The notes under the pieces: generated by a model
Database searches by the model: none
Seen by the model: only the letters and a program-made list of their open reading frames with translations
Told to the model about the DNA's origin: nothing
Assembly: GCF_949987535.1 (NCBI RefSeq)
Contig: NC_080069.1
Span: forward strand, 39,917,269-39,981,268
From: Balaenoptera acutorostrata
Lineage: Eukaryota > Chordata > Mammalia > Artiodactyla > Balaenopteridae
Length of the DNA stretch: 64,000 nucleotides
Reading direction: 5' to 3'
Shown here: positions 45,272 through 57,180 of the stretch, piece by piece
How the letters are laid out: each line of letters starts with the position of its first letter
Numbering within the stretch: the stretch's first letter is position 1
Position numbers and translations under genes: made by a program

Positions 45272-46115
45272 TTTTTTAATCATTATTTTTTAAGACTTTA
45301 TTTTAAAGAGCAGTTTTAGGTTCACAGTAAAATTGAGAGGAAGGTAGAGTTTCCCATATACTTCCCCCTACTCCCACCCCATGCGTTAACATCCCCGTCA
45401 GTGTGATACATCTGGTACAACAGATGCACCTACACTGATATATCATGCCAGAAGTCCATAGTTTACCTTGGGATTCACTCTTGGTGTTATGCATTCCATG
45501 GGTTTTTAAAAAATGTATAATGACATGTATCCATCATTACAGAGTCCCTAAAAATCCTCTGTGCTTCACCTATTCATCCTACCCCCATCCCAACCCCAGG
45601 CAACCACTGATTTTTTCCTGTCTCCATAGCTGCCTTTTCCAGAATGTCATACAGTTAGAATCATACAGTATGTAACCTTTTTCAGACTGGCTTCTTTCAC
45701 TTAGTGATTGGCATTTAGGGTTCCTCTGTGTCTTTTTCATGGCTTGACAGCTCAGTGCTTTTTAGCGCTGAATAATATTCCATTGTCTTGGATGGACCAA
45801 TGTTTATCTATCCATTCACTACTGAAGGACACCTTGGCTGCTGCCGAGTTTTAGCAATTATGAACAAAGTTTCTATAAACATCCATGTGCAAGTTTTTGT
45901 GTGGTCATAAGTTTTAAACTTCTTTCAGTAAATACCAAGGAGAATGATGGCTGGATCCTATGGGAAGGGTATATTAAGTTTTGTAAGAAACCGCCAAACT
46001 GTCCTCTAAAGAGGTTGTTCCATTTTGTGTTCCCTCCAGCAATGAATGAGAGTTCTTGTTGCTCCACTGCCTTGTGAGCATTTGGTGTTGTCAGTGTTCT
46101 GAGTGATTTTTTTTT
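45272..46115 (-). mobile_element. Old L1, reverse strand (3' UTR and ORF2 end)
   Basis: 'gactttattttaaagagcagttttaggttcacagtaaaattgagaggaaggta', 'ccccaggcaaccactgattttt', 'atgatggctggatcctatgg' are reverse L1 motifs of mid-age families. Confidence 0.85.
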
Positions 46116-46119
46116 TATC

Positions 46120-47573
46120 ACTAGTCCTGGAATCTTAGGCAATTCACAAGCCCATCTTCAGCAACCCTCTCTCCATTCTCTCCTCATTCTTCTTTGCCAC
46201 ACGTGCCCCTTTCTAGCTGCTCCATCCATATGTGAATGGTGGTCTATTCTGATAGAGGAAAAGGAAAAGATCTTTTTAAAAAACTTAATTATCAAATGTC
46301 TTACTGTCTTGATATATGTATTTTTCATCTCTGGATGGTTTGCTTAAAAATACACATATGTAGGTAAACACACAAGGAGATACAGTACAAACGGTGCAAA
46401 ATCAGACGTCTGGAACAGTTAGGCTTTTCAGGGAGATAGTTGGGGGTAGGACAAGCTACTTCTGAGCCTCCCAAAATGTGCCCCTTCTCCTGCCCCTTCT
46501 CCTCCCCTGGGGTAAGCTGGCCGCACTGTTGTATTTCTTCCATCAATAATTCAAACTTTCATGTCTCTCTACTCTGACTCCTTTCAAATGTCAAACTGTA
46601 GCCCTGATTGATCCTCTCTTTTATGCAGGTTGCTCTTCCTGCCAGCTTGAAAAGCTTTCACGGCTCATTACCATAACAATAGGAGCACAATGCTGAAATC
46701 AGCACCAACGAAGGGCAGGGGGGTACCTGCTCCCACACAATGGCAGATCTGGGGTCACAGCCATTTCAGGCCTGCTAAAGGGGCAACTCTGCATTTCCTA
46801 GCTCACAGGCATTAAAAGTAGGGAGAGATTATCTCTTGGGCAAATTACTACACACCTCCAGACCTCTTTCCTCTCCTGTATATATCTGATAGAGTTTTTC
46901 TTTAACCCAATGCTGAGGAAAACCTCAAGATGGTTCTGTTTAATCTCACTCAATATAGGGTTGACCCAATATATAGGCCAGGGGACCTTCTGTTCCACAA
47001 TGCACCATACCTCTAAGGGCTTAGAGCCACCCTACAACTCACGAGGCTTGCATCCTGGGCTATGGAATGGGGGAGAAGTGAGTTGCTTGGGACTGAACAC
47101 AATTTGGTGACTGACACAGGTACAGCATGGGGGCTTCTGGCTGTGGAGGAAGGGGGGCCTCACCAGTCTCTGAGAAGGTAGACTGAGGTGAGGCAGTTCT
47201 GTGGCTCACTCAGATGGAGAACAGGTGGGCCACAGGCTGGAGAAGCTCCCATGAGGCCTCCTGGATGTCAAGAGGAGGCTGATGGCCTCTAGAGGTGAAA
47301 TCCACCCTTCAGATTCTGTACCCCCATCCAGACTTCATCAGTCTCACCCCTGTGTCCGATCCCCTCCCCCCAGTCCAGGGACTCCCTTCCAGATTCAGGT
47401 ACAGAAGGCTTTTACTGCTTTTATGTCTTCCAAATCTCTTTCTACATGCATGCATCCCTCCATTTCTCCCTGGTGCCTGGGCTTGGAAAATTCAAACACC
47501 AATAATTGAAACTTTTTTTTCTTTCTGGTTTTCCTGTGCTATTCAGAGCCTCAGGCAATGAACAGAGTGCCTA
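46120..47573. other. No gene seen; unassigned
   Basis: Moderate GC in 46680-47480. Open stretches at 46325-46546 (minus) and 47282-47561 (plus, overlapping frames) lack recognisable domains. 46570-46670 is loosely L2-like ('ctctgactcctttcaaatgtcaaactg..'). Confidence 0.4.
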
Positions 47574-48255
47574 GATCAGGAGTCTATGGACCCCTTCTTA
47601 GAATAAAAATGTTAAATGCATAAAAATAAAAGAAAAAGAAACCAATCATGTTGAAATACAGTTGTCAATATATTAAAAAACAAATTGTGATATAGTAATA
47701 TACATGCTTGTTTAATATATCAATAAGATTAAGTACCTTGATTTCAAAGTGTTGATATGCATAAATGTTAATTAGAGATATTTGATACAAATATGGTATG
47801 TTATGAAAATATCTGTGTTTTTTATTGGTTACAAAGTCATGGGTACTGTGAATACAGTGAGGTCTATTGCTACATTAAAATGGAAGGTATGCTGCGTCTC
47901 AGAGGTTATTTCAGGAACTGTGAAGGGCTGAGGTTTTGCCCTCCTTCAAAGGGTACAGATTAGCATATCATGGTGTCACGGATGCTCATAGAAGACAGGA
48001 GACTTCTGAGGCAGAGACAAAGGACAGTTGCTTAATCACAGCCAGAGCAGTAGGCAGAGGCATCAACATTCATGCCAGTCCTCTGAGCCCCATTTCCCAT
48101 AAGGTAATGTGAAGAGTATTATTTATGTTAACATGGAATGAACTTGTTTTTAAATAAAGTAATAAATATTTTTTTAATTTCTAAAATATTGATGGTGGAA
48201 CTCACATGATCAAAAACTCTTTGGGGTCACAAATAATTAAAAAATATAAGTTATC
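47574..48255. other. Old repeat-like sequence, family unnamed
   Basis: 'tctatggaccccttcttagaataaaaatgtt', 'gttgaaatacagttgtcaatatattaaaaaacaaattgtgatatagtaat' and 'gaaaatatctgtgttttttattggttacaaagtcatgggtactg' recall a dispersed ancient DNA-transposon-like repeat. Recalled from memory; uncertain. Confidence 0.4.
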
Positions 48256-48257
48256 AC

Positions 48258-48397
48258 TTTATTTTTTTTAATTTTAATTTTATTTTTTGGCTGCACCACA
48301 CAGCTTGTGGGATCTCAGTTCCCCTACCAGGGATTCAACCTGCATCCTTGGCAGTGAAAGTGCTGAGTCCTATCTACTGGACCACCAGGGAATTCCC
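48258..48397 (-). mobile_element. Short CHR-1-like SINE, reverse
   Basis: 'ggctgcaccacacagcttgtgggatctcagttcccctaccagggattcaacctgcatcc...ggaccaccagggaattcccc'; T-rich tail to the left. Confidence 0.87.
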
Positions 48398-48449
48398 CAT
48401 CAATAATTTTTAAGTGTGTCTACTTAAAATTTTGTGGTCCTGAGCCTGA

Positions 48450-49820
48450 ATAACCAAAACAATCTTGAGAAAGAAGAAAAAAGCTGAGGTATCATGCTAC
48501 CTGATTTCAAACTATACTACAAAGCTATAGTAATTAAAATAGTATGGTACTGGCACAAAAACAGACATGTAGGTCAATGGAACAGAATAAAGACCCCCAA
48601 AAATGAACCCACACTGACATGGTCAGTTAATCTATGACAAAGAGGCAAGATTATACAATTGGGAAATGATACTGTCTTCAATAAATGGTGCTGGGAAAAC
48701 TGGACAGCTACATGCAAAAGAATCAAACTGGACTACCTTCTCACACAGTGTACAAAAATAAAGTCAAGATGGATTAAAGACTTGACTGTAAGACCTGAAA
48801 CCATAAAACTCCTAGAAGAAAACATAGATGGTATGCTCTTTGACATTGGTCTTAGCAATATTTTCTTGGATATGTCTCCTCAAGCAAGAAAAACAAAACA
48901 AAAATAAAATGGGACTACATCAAACTAAAAAACTTCTGCACAGCAAAAGAAACTATTAACAAAACGAAAAGGCTGCCTACTGAATGGGAGAAGATATTTG
49001 CAAATGATATATCTGATAAGGGATTAATATCCAAAAGATATAAGAACTCATATAACTCAACATCAAAAAAACAAACAACCTGATTAAAAAATAGGCAGAG
49101 GGGGGCTTCCCTGGTGGCGCAGTGGTTGAGAATCTGCCTGCCAATGCAGGGGACACGGGTTCGAGCCCTGGTCTGGGAAGATCCCACATGCCGCGGAGCG
49201 ACTAAGTCCGTGAGCCACAATTGCTGAGCCTGCGCGTCTGGAGCCTGTGCTCCGCAACGGGAGAGGCCACGATAGTGAGAGGCCCGCGCACCGCGATGAA
49301 GAGTGGTCCCCACTTGCCGCAACTAGAGAAAGCCCTCACACAGAAACGAAGACCCAACACAGCCATAAATAAATAAAAAAATAAAAAAAAAAAATAGGCA
49401 GAGGATTTGAATAGACATTTTTCCAAATGGCCAAAAGGCACATGAAAAGATGCTCAACATTATTTATCATCAGGGAAATGCAAATCCAAACCACAATGAG
49501 ATATCACCTCACACTTGTCAGAACGGCTACCATCAAAAAGACCACAAATAACAAGTGTTGGTGAGGATGTGGAGAAAAGGGAATGCTCGTGCACTGTTGC
49601 TAGGAATGTAAATTAGTGCAGCCACTATGGAGAGCAAAATGATCCAGCAATTCTACTTCTGGGTTATTTTCCAAAGAAAACAAAACACTAGCTCAAAAAG
49701 ATATATGTACCCCTATGTTCATTTCAGTATTATTCACAGTAGCCAAGATATGAGAGCAATAAGTGCCTATCAACAGATGAATGGATAAAGAAGATGTGGT
49801 ATAAATATACACAACGGACA
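48450..49820 (+). mobile_element. L1 ORF2 3' portion, mid-age, with nested SINE
   Basis: Plus-strand L1 from 'accaaaacaatcttgagaaagaag' to 'gtggtataaatatacac'. One open stretch, 48659-48907, reads the ORF2 C-terminal region ([22 protein letters not shown]). Stops and frameshifts elsewhere. A SINE interrupts it at 49102. Confidence 0.85.
49102..49388 (+). mobile_element. CHR-type SINE inside L1
   Basis: Target-site duplication AAAAAATAGGCAGAGG at about 49086-49101 and 49389-49404; head GGGCTTCCCTGGTGGCGC. Confidence 0.94.
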
Positions 49821-49834
49821 ATATAATTTAGATT

Positions 49835-50040
49835 TTTGGATTCTTGTCTTTATTTCCAGTCACAGTCTCTTGGCACACATAACACATTTTCCTCCTTTTC
49901 TTTGGCTCCCAGCTTCCTCACTTTTTTATTCACATCACGTGGTTTCTTCTGAATGTACCATGTGAAGAACTAGTGCCACCAAGGCTGATGGTGGAAGAAG
50001 ATGCCCTTGATGATGAAGAGCAGCTGCATCGCTTTCTAAG
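49835..50040 (-). pseudogene. Possible processed-transcript fragment, parent unknown
   Basis: On the minus strand a frame reads MQLLFIIKGIFFHHQPWWH, stop, FFTWYIQKKPRDVNKKV, then KLGAKEKEENVLCVPRDCD and a stop. It is followed closely by AATAAA (complement of about 49848-49853). One internal stop (TAG) is present. The arrangement of reading frame end, short 3' end and poly(A) signal suggests a retrocopied mRNA end, but there is no clear poly(A) tail or target duplication, and I do not recognise the protein. It could equally be an unrelated chance frame. Confidence 0.35.
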
Positions 50041-50204
50041 CAACATCCTCTCTCTCCGCAATCTCCACCCCCATCCCCACCCCACCCACCCCGCTGGGCC
50101 CTGATTTACTGTGTTCTTGATGTCTCTCCTGATTGATTGACACTCACTGGCCTCAGGAATGCGCTGGAAAACCAGTCAGTACTAAAGTGTCAGTGTTCTG
50201 CGGG

Positions 50205-51000
50205 CTGTTCTGATTATCTATTGCTGCATAACCAACCACCCCCAAACGCAGTGGCTTAAGACAATAATCATTCTGTGATCCTCCCGAAAGCTCTGGTGCT
50301 GACTGGACGCAGCTGGGCACTTCTTGCTCAGGGTTCCTCCCGCAGTCACAGTCAGATGGAAAACCCAAAGGCTGTCCTAGTCCTTCAGGCTGCTGTAACA
50401 AAATACCACAGACTGGGTGGCTTACGGACAACAGAAATTTATTTCTCATGGTGCTGGAGGTCAGAGGACCAGGTGAGAGCCCTCTTCCAGGTTGCAGACT
50501 GCCGACCTTTCACTGTGTCCTCACGTGGTGAAAGGAGAAGGGAGCTTTCTGGGGTCTCTTTGTAAAAGCACTAGTCCCTCCCAAAGGCCCCATCTCCTTA
50601 TACCATCACCTTGGGGGTTAAATATCTGGCGGTGGGACACATTCAGGTCACAGCAGTGGGTGACTCTGGAATTCAAGGGGGAATCATCTGGAGGCTTCTT
50701 CACTCACATGTCTGGCAGTTGCTGGTAGCTGTTGGCTACGACCACAGCTAGGGCTGGCGGCCAAACACCCACACGTGGCCTCCACGTGGCCTGGGCTCCC
50801 TCACAGCCTGGTGGCTGGTGAACATCCCAGAGAAAGCCAGAGGGCAGCTGTGCTGCCTTGTATGACATCAGTTATGCTGTGCTCTATTTGCTGGAGAAGT
50901 CATAAGTCCCCACCCAGATTTATGGAGGAGAAACAGCCCCAGTCTCAATGGGAGGAGTGTCAAAGAATTCTGGGGCCAAGGCAAGTCAATACTTTTTTTC
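50205..51000 (-). mobile_element. MLT1J-like LTR, split by another MaLR LTR
   Basis: Outer parts 50205-50365 ('gattatctattgctgcataaccaaccacccccaaacgcagtggcttaagac') and 50665-50990 ('aatcatctggaggcttcttcactcacatgtctggcagttg', 'ctcaatgggaggagtgtcaaagaattc') belong to one LTR. Confidence 0.78.
50376..50662 (-). mobile_element. MST/MLT1-type LTR nested in the MLT1J-like LTR
   Basis: 'agtccttcaggctgctgtaacaaaataccacagactgggtggctta' to 'ggtgggacacattcaggtcacagcag'; same type as 41134-41493. Confidence 0.82.
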
Positions 51001-51109
51001 TTTCCCTACTTAGTCAAGGCTGGACCAGCTTTAATAACATACTAGGGCTTCACTTTATTGATGTAGGTAATCTGCCTTGCTAGGAATGGCAGAAATTGCT
51101 AGCTGTTGC

Positions 51110-51550
51110 TAAACATTGCTTCTTTCTTCTGTGTGCCCACAGCTGGGCACACAGCTACCCAGAATAGGAGCCTCTATTTCCCAGCTACCTTGCAGCTAGG
51201 AATGGACATGAGACAAAGTTCTGGCCAAGGAATGTAATCGGAAATGTCATATGCAACTTCAGAGAGGTGTCCTCAAAGGGAGAGAACAAGCTCTTCTTTC
51301 TCCTTTTCTCCTTCATCTGGGTGGAATGTGAAAGTGACAGCTTCAGCTTAAACAGCCATCTTGGACCATGCGGATGAAGGCCACACCTAGGAGCCGTGGA
51401 GCTGGAATTCCTGCTGACTCTGCAGACCTGCTACTTCAGCCAAGACTGTCTACTTGGAGACTCATCTGTGAGAGAATGGAACTTTGTGGGCTTATGCCAC
51501 TATTATTTGGGTTTCTTGTCACTGGCAGCTGAACCCAATCCTAAAATGAT
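51110..51550 (+). mobile_element. Ancient LTR-like repeat
   Basis: 'cagctaccttgcagctaggaatggacatgagacaaagttctggccaaggaatgtaatcggaaatg', 'cagccatcttggaccatg', 'tgggtttcttgtcactggcagctgaacccaatcct' are motifs of a widespread ancient mammalian repeat whose name I cannot give with confidence. Confidence 0.5.
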
Positions 51551-51794
51551 AAAAAAAGCAAAACTCCCTTTCTGTGCTTAAAGTTCATGTCCCATAGGGT
51601 GGAACCCTACAGGGAAAAAAGATCTTTTCCAGGTCCTTCCATAGGGTGACTATACTTGTACTGCTCACTGGATCATTAGGCTCTCTGTTGAGACCAGAGA
51701 ATCTAATGGCATTGGGGTAGGAGCATTTTTTGCTGTGTAGGATCCCCAATTAAGATCAATAGCAGACCTCTCCCCACCCCCATGAATCACTGTT

Positions 51795-52030
51795 TAAAAA
51801 CAGACTTTTAAACAAGACTGATTATAATCATCAAACTTGCCAAGAGACTAAACTTCATTATTCCAATCACTAAAAAGAAATGATAATTACAAAACATGAC
51901 AGAGGTGCTAAGTATCGCTACAATGGCAATCATATTACAATATAGAAATACATAAAATTAACATGTTATACGCCTTAAATTTACACAATGTTATATGTAA
52001 AATATAATTTAGAACAACAAAAAAAGTCTC
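51795..52030 (+). mobile_element. Old L1 3' end
   Basis: 'aatgataattacaaaacatgacagaggtgctaagtatcgctacaatggcaatcatattacaatat', 'atacgccttaaatttacacaatgttatatgt' follow the order of an L1M 3' UTR. 52045-52095 carries a further small hAT-like tail ('ctgagaaccactg'). Confidence 0.55.
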
Positions 52031-52095
52031 CTCACATTTCCAAATGCTCCCTCGGTGCAGGATACCACCCTCAGCTGAGAACCACTGCTCCAGAC

Positions 52096-52980
52096 CAAGG
52101 AGACTGACCCACCCACTTTAGTTCTTTTTTTCTGAAGACGATTACTGGGCATGACCCATCCCATACCCACAAGGGTGTGATCTCACTATGTCACCCTAGG
52201 TGACACGAAGTAGTTCTTAACACAAGTTGTGAGAAGATCTTGCTGGGCGTGGAGAACTTGCCACATTTGGTAAGATGGTCAGTCAGTGGGAACATAAACA
52301 AAAGCTAGGACAGCAGAATTGGATGCATGTACTCTACTCCACAGTACTTAACTATATACTTGTGTGAAGAAAAGAATCCACATCAAACAAAGGGCAGAAA
52401 CGACTGAAACACAATTGATATTTCAAACTGTATTTTCAAGAAATATCCTCCTTTCTCAAACATCATTGAAAAATAAGCAATAGTGGAAGAGTCGTTGAGC
52501 CAGGCAACTTCTCAAGTTTGTAAGTTTTCAAGTATTCTTACCTTTGCTGCAAAGTTAAAACAAACTGTGAATCCCTCATTCTAGATATACATCTCAAGGT
52601 TAAAGAACTAATCTACCACAGAAGTCTTTTGAAGGGGCTTTTGAGAACCAAAGACATGCAAGCATTAATAAAGTAGAAGAACCTTCTTTTCTTCAACACT
52701 GCATCTGGGTGCAAAAAACACACAATGCTATTTCCGTATATCCTGGGCGGGGGTACTGTTTTATATATGCCAGACTTCATGCTGTCAGGCTGGTCTCCAG
52801 ATTTCAGGATACCCTCAGCTTGGCCACTTTTTTTTCTCACCTGCTCAACGGTCATTGCCTGGCCCCCTCCTCTGCTCCTCCAGCTGGGTCTCCCATAATC
52901 CTTTGCATTTGGACCACACCCTAATAGGTACATCACACCAAGTAGAGGAAACTGTGAAAGCAGCTCTGGAAGAGCATCAG
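52096..52980. other. No gene seen
   Basis: Unassigned; the 107-residue minus frame (52613-52936) has no recognisable features. Confidence 0.35.
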
Positions 52981-52983
52981 TTT

Positions 52984-53060
52984 TTTGTTTGGTTTGGTTT
53001 GTTTTGTTTTGTTTTGTTTTTAAAATACTAGTTTCTTTTATTTATTTATTTATTTTTACA
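52984..53060. repeat. (GTTTT)n and (TTTA)n simple repeats
   Basis: Pure GTTTT-type run at 52995-53022 followed by (TTTA)4 at 53037-53056. Confidence 0.9.
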
Positions 53061-53370
53061 TCTTTGTTGTAGGTGTCTCAACACATTCAGGCACCTTTCT
53101 ACTGCTTTGCTCAGTATTGCTCAGGCTATTAAAAACTGATAATGTGTCCTTCTCAACTTCAAATCATATGAAGGTTCATGACATTATGAGGCTATAATCA
53201 CATTCTTTTACAGCCCCAGTCAATACAAGAGACTGAAGACAGTAATTCAAATGCCTAAAATTATAAGAGGTATCTACTTAGCATAAAGATTATGCCTATC
53301 TTCCGTTGTACTATAACAACTGGCCTTTCAAAGGTTTCAGATGATCAATAAAAAACCTTCTTTCAACATA

Positions 53371-53565
53371 GGATTGCCAGACTTGGCAAAAGACAAAAAC
53401 CCCCAAAACCGAGAAAACAGGATGCCAACTTAAATTTGAATTTCAGTTAAACAACAATATATACACATATGGTATCAGACCCATGCAATATTTGGGACAT
53501 ACTTACACTAAAAATTTATTTGTTGTTTATCTACAATTCATATATATCTGACAACCTTATGCTGG
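53371..53565. mobile_element. Palindromic nonautonomous DNA-transposon-like repeat
   Basis: The left part (aggattgccagac...aaatttgaatttcagttaaacaacaa) and right part (ttgttgtttatctacaattcatatatatctgacaacct) are imperfect reverse complements across about 195 bp. Family not named. Confidence 0.65.
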
Positions 53566-53599
53566 TAACGAAAAGACCCTATGAGTTAGAATTCTTTGG

Positions 53600-53955
53600 G
53601 CCGCTTGTGACAGAAACCCAGCTCATACTGGCTTAAGTAAAATGGGGAATTAATTGGCTGATATAATTGAAAGTCCAGGGATAGGACTGGCTTCGGATAT
53701 GGCTGGGTACAGAATATCAAATGATAGCAACACTAGATTTTGACTGTCTTTTTCAACATGTTAGGCTGATGTCTCCACATGGAGGCCCCAAACAGCTCTA
53801 GGCTTATCTTTTCCTAGTATGGGTGGCCTTAGTGGCAAAAAGAGCTTCCCTTTCCCAGCAGCTCCAGCAAATGTCCTGTAACAGAGTCTCAATGCATTAA
53901 CTGGGTCATGTGCCCATCTGTGAATCAATCACTACAACCCCTGGAATTGGACATC
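53600..53955. other. Old repeat-like sequence
   Basis: 'gtgacagaaacccagctcatactggcttaagtaaaatggggaattaattggctgatataattgaaagtcc' resembles a known class of ancient repeat. No gene. Confidence 0.4.
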
Positions 53956-53957
53956 GT

Positions 53958-54392
53958 ATTAATTTCCGGTGGCTGCCGTAACAAATTACCAAAACTGGGT
54001 GGCTTACAACAACAGAAGTTTTATCCTGACATGGTAGTGAAGGTAAGGTTGTGCTTTCTCCAAAGGCTCTAGGGAAGAATCCATTGCTTACCTCTTCCAG
54101 CTTCTGGTGGCTCCAGGCATTCCTTGGCTTGTGGCTGCATCGTTCCAGTCTCTGCCTCTGTGGTCACATAGCTTCCACCTCTCTTCTGTCCAAACCTCCC
54201 TCTGCCTTTCTCTTATAAGGACACCTGTGACTGCATTTCGGGCCCAGATGGATAATCCAGGATAAGCTCCTCCTCTCAAGATCTTTATTTAATCACATCT
54301 TTTGCCATATGGAGTAATATTCACAGATGATTGGGATTAGGACATTGAAATACATCTTTGGGGATAACTGCTCTGTTTACCACAGGCATTTA
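53958..54392 (-). mobile_element. MLT1-type LTR, reverse
   Basis: 'tattaatttccggtggctgccgtaacaaattaccaaaactgggtggcttacaacaacag', 'tcttataaggacacctgtgactgcatttcgggcccagatgg' match antisense MLT1. Confidence 0.82.
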
Positions 54393-54539
54393 GGATTGAA
54401 AAGTCAGTGAGAACTACGTACCTGAGGAAGGGAAAAATGGACGTTACAAAGCACACACAGCAAGAGGTTTACGACAAGGACTTTCTATTCTGCTCCATTC
54501 CACTGATTTCATGTATTTAATACCTGGAGGGCGCCTCCA

Positions 54540-54975
54540 ATGTCCTGGGCACTGTGCTGCCCACAGGAGCCTGTAGTCCAGTCTGGAGTATTTATCCAGC
54601 ACCTACTGTGTAAGTGCCAGGGAGGAAACCACGCTAACAAAGGACAGTCCCTCCCCTTGGGAACTTTACTGATTTTACACTGTGGGCAGACTGTGGTGGG
54701 TACTACGGGAGTGGGTTCTGACTGGGACTTTTGGGCTGAGTTGTGAGAAAAGAAAGGGGGAAGGGGGACCTTCTAGGCAGAATAGCAGAGCAAAGCTGGT
54801 CTGTGGGGAGCACAGGAGAGTGGCCTGGCTTGAGGAAGTTTGGACAGAGTGTCTAGGACGCTAAATTCTATATAGGCACGGAAAAGCCATGGAAAGTTAT
54901 TAAGAGAGGGGTGACGTGACCAGAGTGGTATTTGGGGAAAATTACAATATTGTATAGAATGGTTTGTTGAGTCTG
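54540..54975. other. Old repeat-like sequence, no gene
   Basis: 'tatttatccagcacctactgtgtaagtgccaggg' and 'gccatggaaagttattaagagaggggtgacgtgaccagag' match motifs of a common ancient repeat. No open frame of interest. Confidence 0.4.
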
Positions 54976-55059
54976 AGGTAGAACCTTTGGGTCTACCTTT
55001 CTATCTTACTGCATTTCTATCTTACCCTCCCATCTATAATGACTCCCCAATCCAAACTA

Positions 55060-55310
55060 GTCCCCTTGCTGTTCTGCTTCACGCTTTTCTCATTCTAGGC
55101 CTGTCATCATGCTGGTGTATTTCTCCGCACTTCCAGGCCTGTGCCGAGCTCCTGCGGCGCACGCGCCTTCCCCAGCGCCCAGCTCTGCAGCGCCACGGTG
55201 GCCGGCAGCAACCAACAGCTTCTCCAGGCACCCGGAGCAGTTTCGTAAGAGAGCACCTCCCGTGAGAAACCAACCCATGAACAGCTTTCCTGGGCAGCTT
55301 AGAAGGTGAT
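55060..55310 (+). other. Isolated CpG-rich patch with splice-like edges
   Basis: An acceptor-like polypyrimidine-AG lies at about 55070-55100 (TTTTCTCATTCTAG), then a CpG-dense block at 55140-55250 and a weak donor (TTTC|GTAAGA at 55243/55244). Two overlapping frames are open across it on plus and two on minus, as expected of GC-rich DNA, so none is evidence for protein. It could be a cryptic exon or an alternative upstream promoter of the gene at 60 kb. Confidence 0.3.
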
Positions 55311-55689
55311 TTCTGGAAAGTTCTGGAGGGCAGATTTTCAGCAAGTTCTGCTGATGCCACAGCAACTTCTCTGCCACTCAGGGAGCCACAAGCCCTCTCC
55401 ACGGAGGTCTCAATCTTATTCCTGTGGCCCTGGGGATAGAGAGGCAGCTCTTTCTCAGATGCTCTACCTCAGCACCATGGGGGTAGCAGCTGCTCAGAAT
55501 ACCTTCTGTTCCTATATTCTTTACAGTTCTCTTTGCTTTTTACTAGCCAGACGCTCATGAGTCCCATCTGCTGCTATGTTAATGATCCTTTGTATTTAAA
55601 CGTCCCCTGTTTAAATTACTCTGTTTTCTCTCTCTCGAGATTAGATCCAAGCGGATACACCATCCTTCTACACCTTTGTTGTTTAATGT

Positions 55690-56400
55690 TATAGCCACTA
55701 GCCACATGTGGCTATTGAGCATTTGAAATGTGGCTGGTGCTAAGAAGGAACTGAATTTTTAATTTAATTAAATTAAAAAAAACAAACCTGAAGCAGTGTA
55801 CTTTTTTTCTGTTAAGTATTTTATTGCATGTAAAATGTCCCATTCGTATTTTATTAATAACATGTTGAAATGATAATATATTACAGGGGTCCCCAACCCC
55901 CAGGCCGTGGACCAGTACCGGTCTGTGTCCTGTTAGGAACTGGGCTGCACAGCAGGAGGTGAGCGGCGGGCGAGCGAGCGAAGCTTCATCTGTATTTACA
56001 GCCGCTCCCCATCACTCGCATTACCGCCTGAGCTCTGCCTCCTGTCAGCATTATGGTGAGTTGTATAATTATTTCATTATATATTACAATGTAATAATAA
56101 TAGAAATAAAGTGCACAATAAATGTAACGTGCTTGAATCATCCCAAAACCATCCCCACCACCCCGTCCATGGAAAAATTGTCTTCCACGAAACCGGTCCC
56201 TGGTGCCAAAAAGGTTGGGGAGCGCTGATATATTAGATGTAGTGGGTTAAATAAAATACATTTACATTATTTTCACTTGTTTCTTTTCACTTTTTTAACG
56301 CAGTTACTGGAAAATTTTAAATTATATATGTGGCTTGAATTCTATTTCTATAGGACAGCCCTGTCCTACACCCATTTTCTGTTCAGTCTTTCCTGATTTT
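55690..56400. mobile_element. Old DNA-transposon-like repeat, split by MER1
   Basis: 'tagccactagccacatgtggctattgagcatttgaaatgtggctgg' opens the element; after the MER1 copy it resumes and ends '..tatatgtggcttgaattctatttctataggacagc'. Typical of an ancient hAT-like family. Confidence 0.6.
55884..56227 (+). mobile_element. MER1-type hAT element, complete
   Basis: 344 bp with inverted ends CAGGGGTCCCCAACC ... GGTTGGGGAGCGCTG and the exact 8-bp target duplication ATATATTA at 55876-55883 and 56228-56235, as expected for hAT transposons. No transposase. Confidence 0.95.
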
Positions 56401-56499
56401 CCTAAACAGACATGACTTCTGCCTCCTCCACAGCTCTTTGAATTTCTCTTAGGATAATTGTGGGGGGCATTTGCTAGTTATTTGCCTCCTCTTTCTATA

Positions 56500-56945
56500 G
56501 GCATCTCAATCTCCTTTTGTGGAATTAGTGGCCACATCCAGCTACAGAAACCAGAGTTGTCCCTGCTAGCCTGGGAGATGGGCATAGAATAAAATTCCTC
56601 CAACTGTATGCTCCCTCTGGACACTATGTATCCTGAGCAAGTGTTGCAAACAAGTGGGGTCAGTTGGAGCTCCAGTGACGCAGCAGTGTGGCATATATAC
56701 CATACTCACTCTATCTGCTGTGTCACTTTTGCAGTGATTTCTGCTGCCTAGCCCTCTGCAGCATCTAGGTTTTCCAAACTGATTGGAATTCAATCAATAT
56801 GATTTCATGGATTCTCACCATGGACTCTCTGAGAAACTGAAATTTGTTCAATCAATTCCTTTTTTTCCTTAAGAGGAGTTACAAAAGCTGTTTCTGTTGT
56901 TTGCAACCAAAAACTCTGACTGATTCTGTATTGTTGTTCTACTAT
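56500..56945 (+). mobile_element. Ancient LTR-like repeat
   Basis: 'ggttttccaaactgattggaattcaatcaatatgatttcatggattctcaccatggactctctgagaaactg' and 'aaagctgtttctgttgtttgcaaccaaaaactctgactgatt' resemble an ERVL-type LTR 3' part. Family unsure. Confidence 0.45.
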
Positions 56946-57180
56946 GTATTACATTTATTTCTAGCAAGTTCTAGCTATGGGGAAAGTCTCAGAATTGCAG
57001 GATAAACTGAAAAGTCAGGGTTTGGGAAGCACAGGAACCAGCCCCACAGATCTACATGCCAAAAATGATGGGTGCCATCACTGAGATAAGTGCCCAATGA
57101 TCTTTTTAAGTTCTTGGGTCATCACTTTGCTCATCCCAGAAATAGAGTGTAATAGATCAGCTGAGAGTAGGGGTCTGTAG

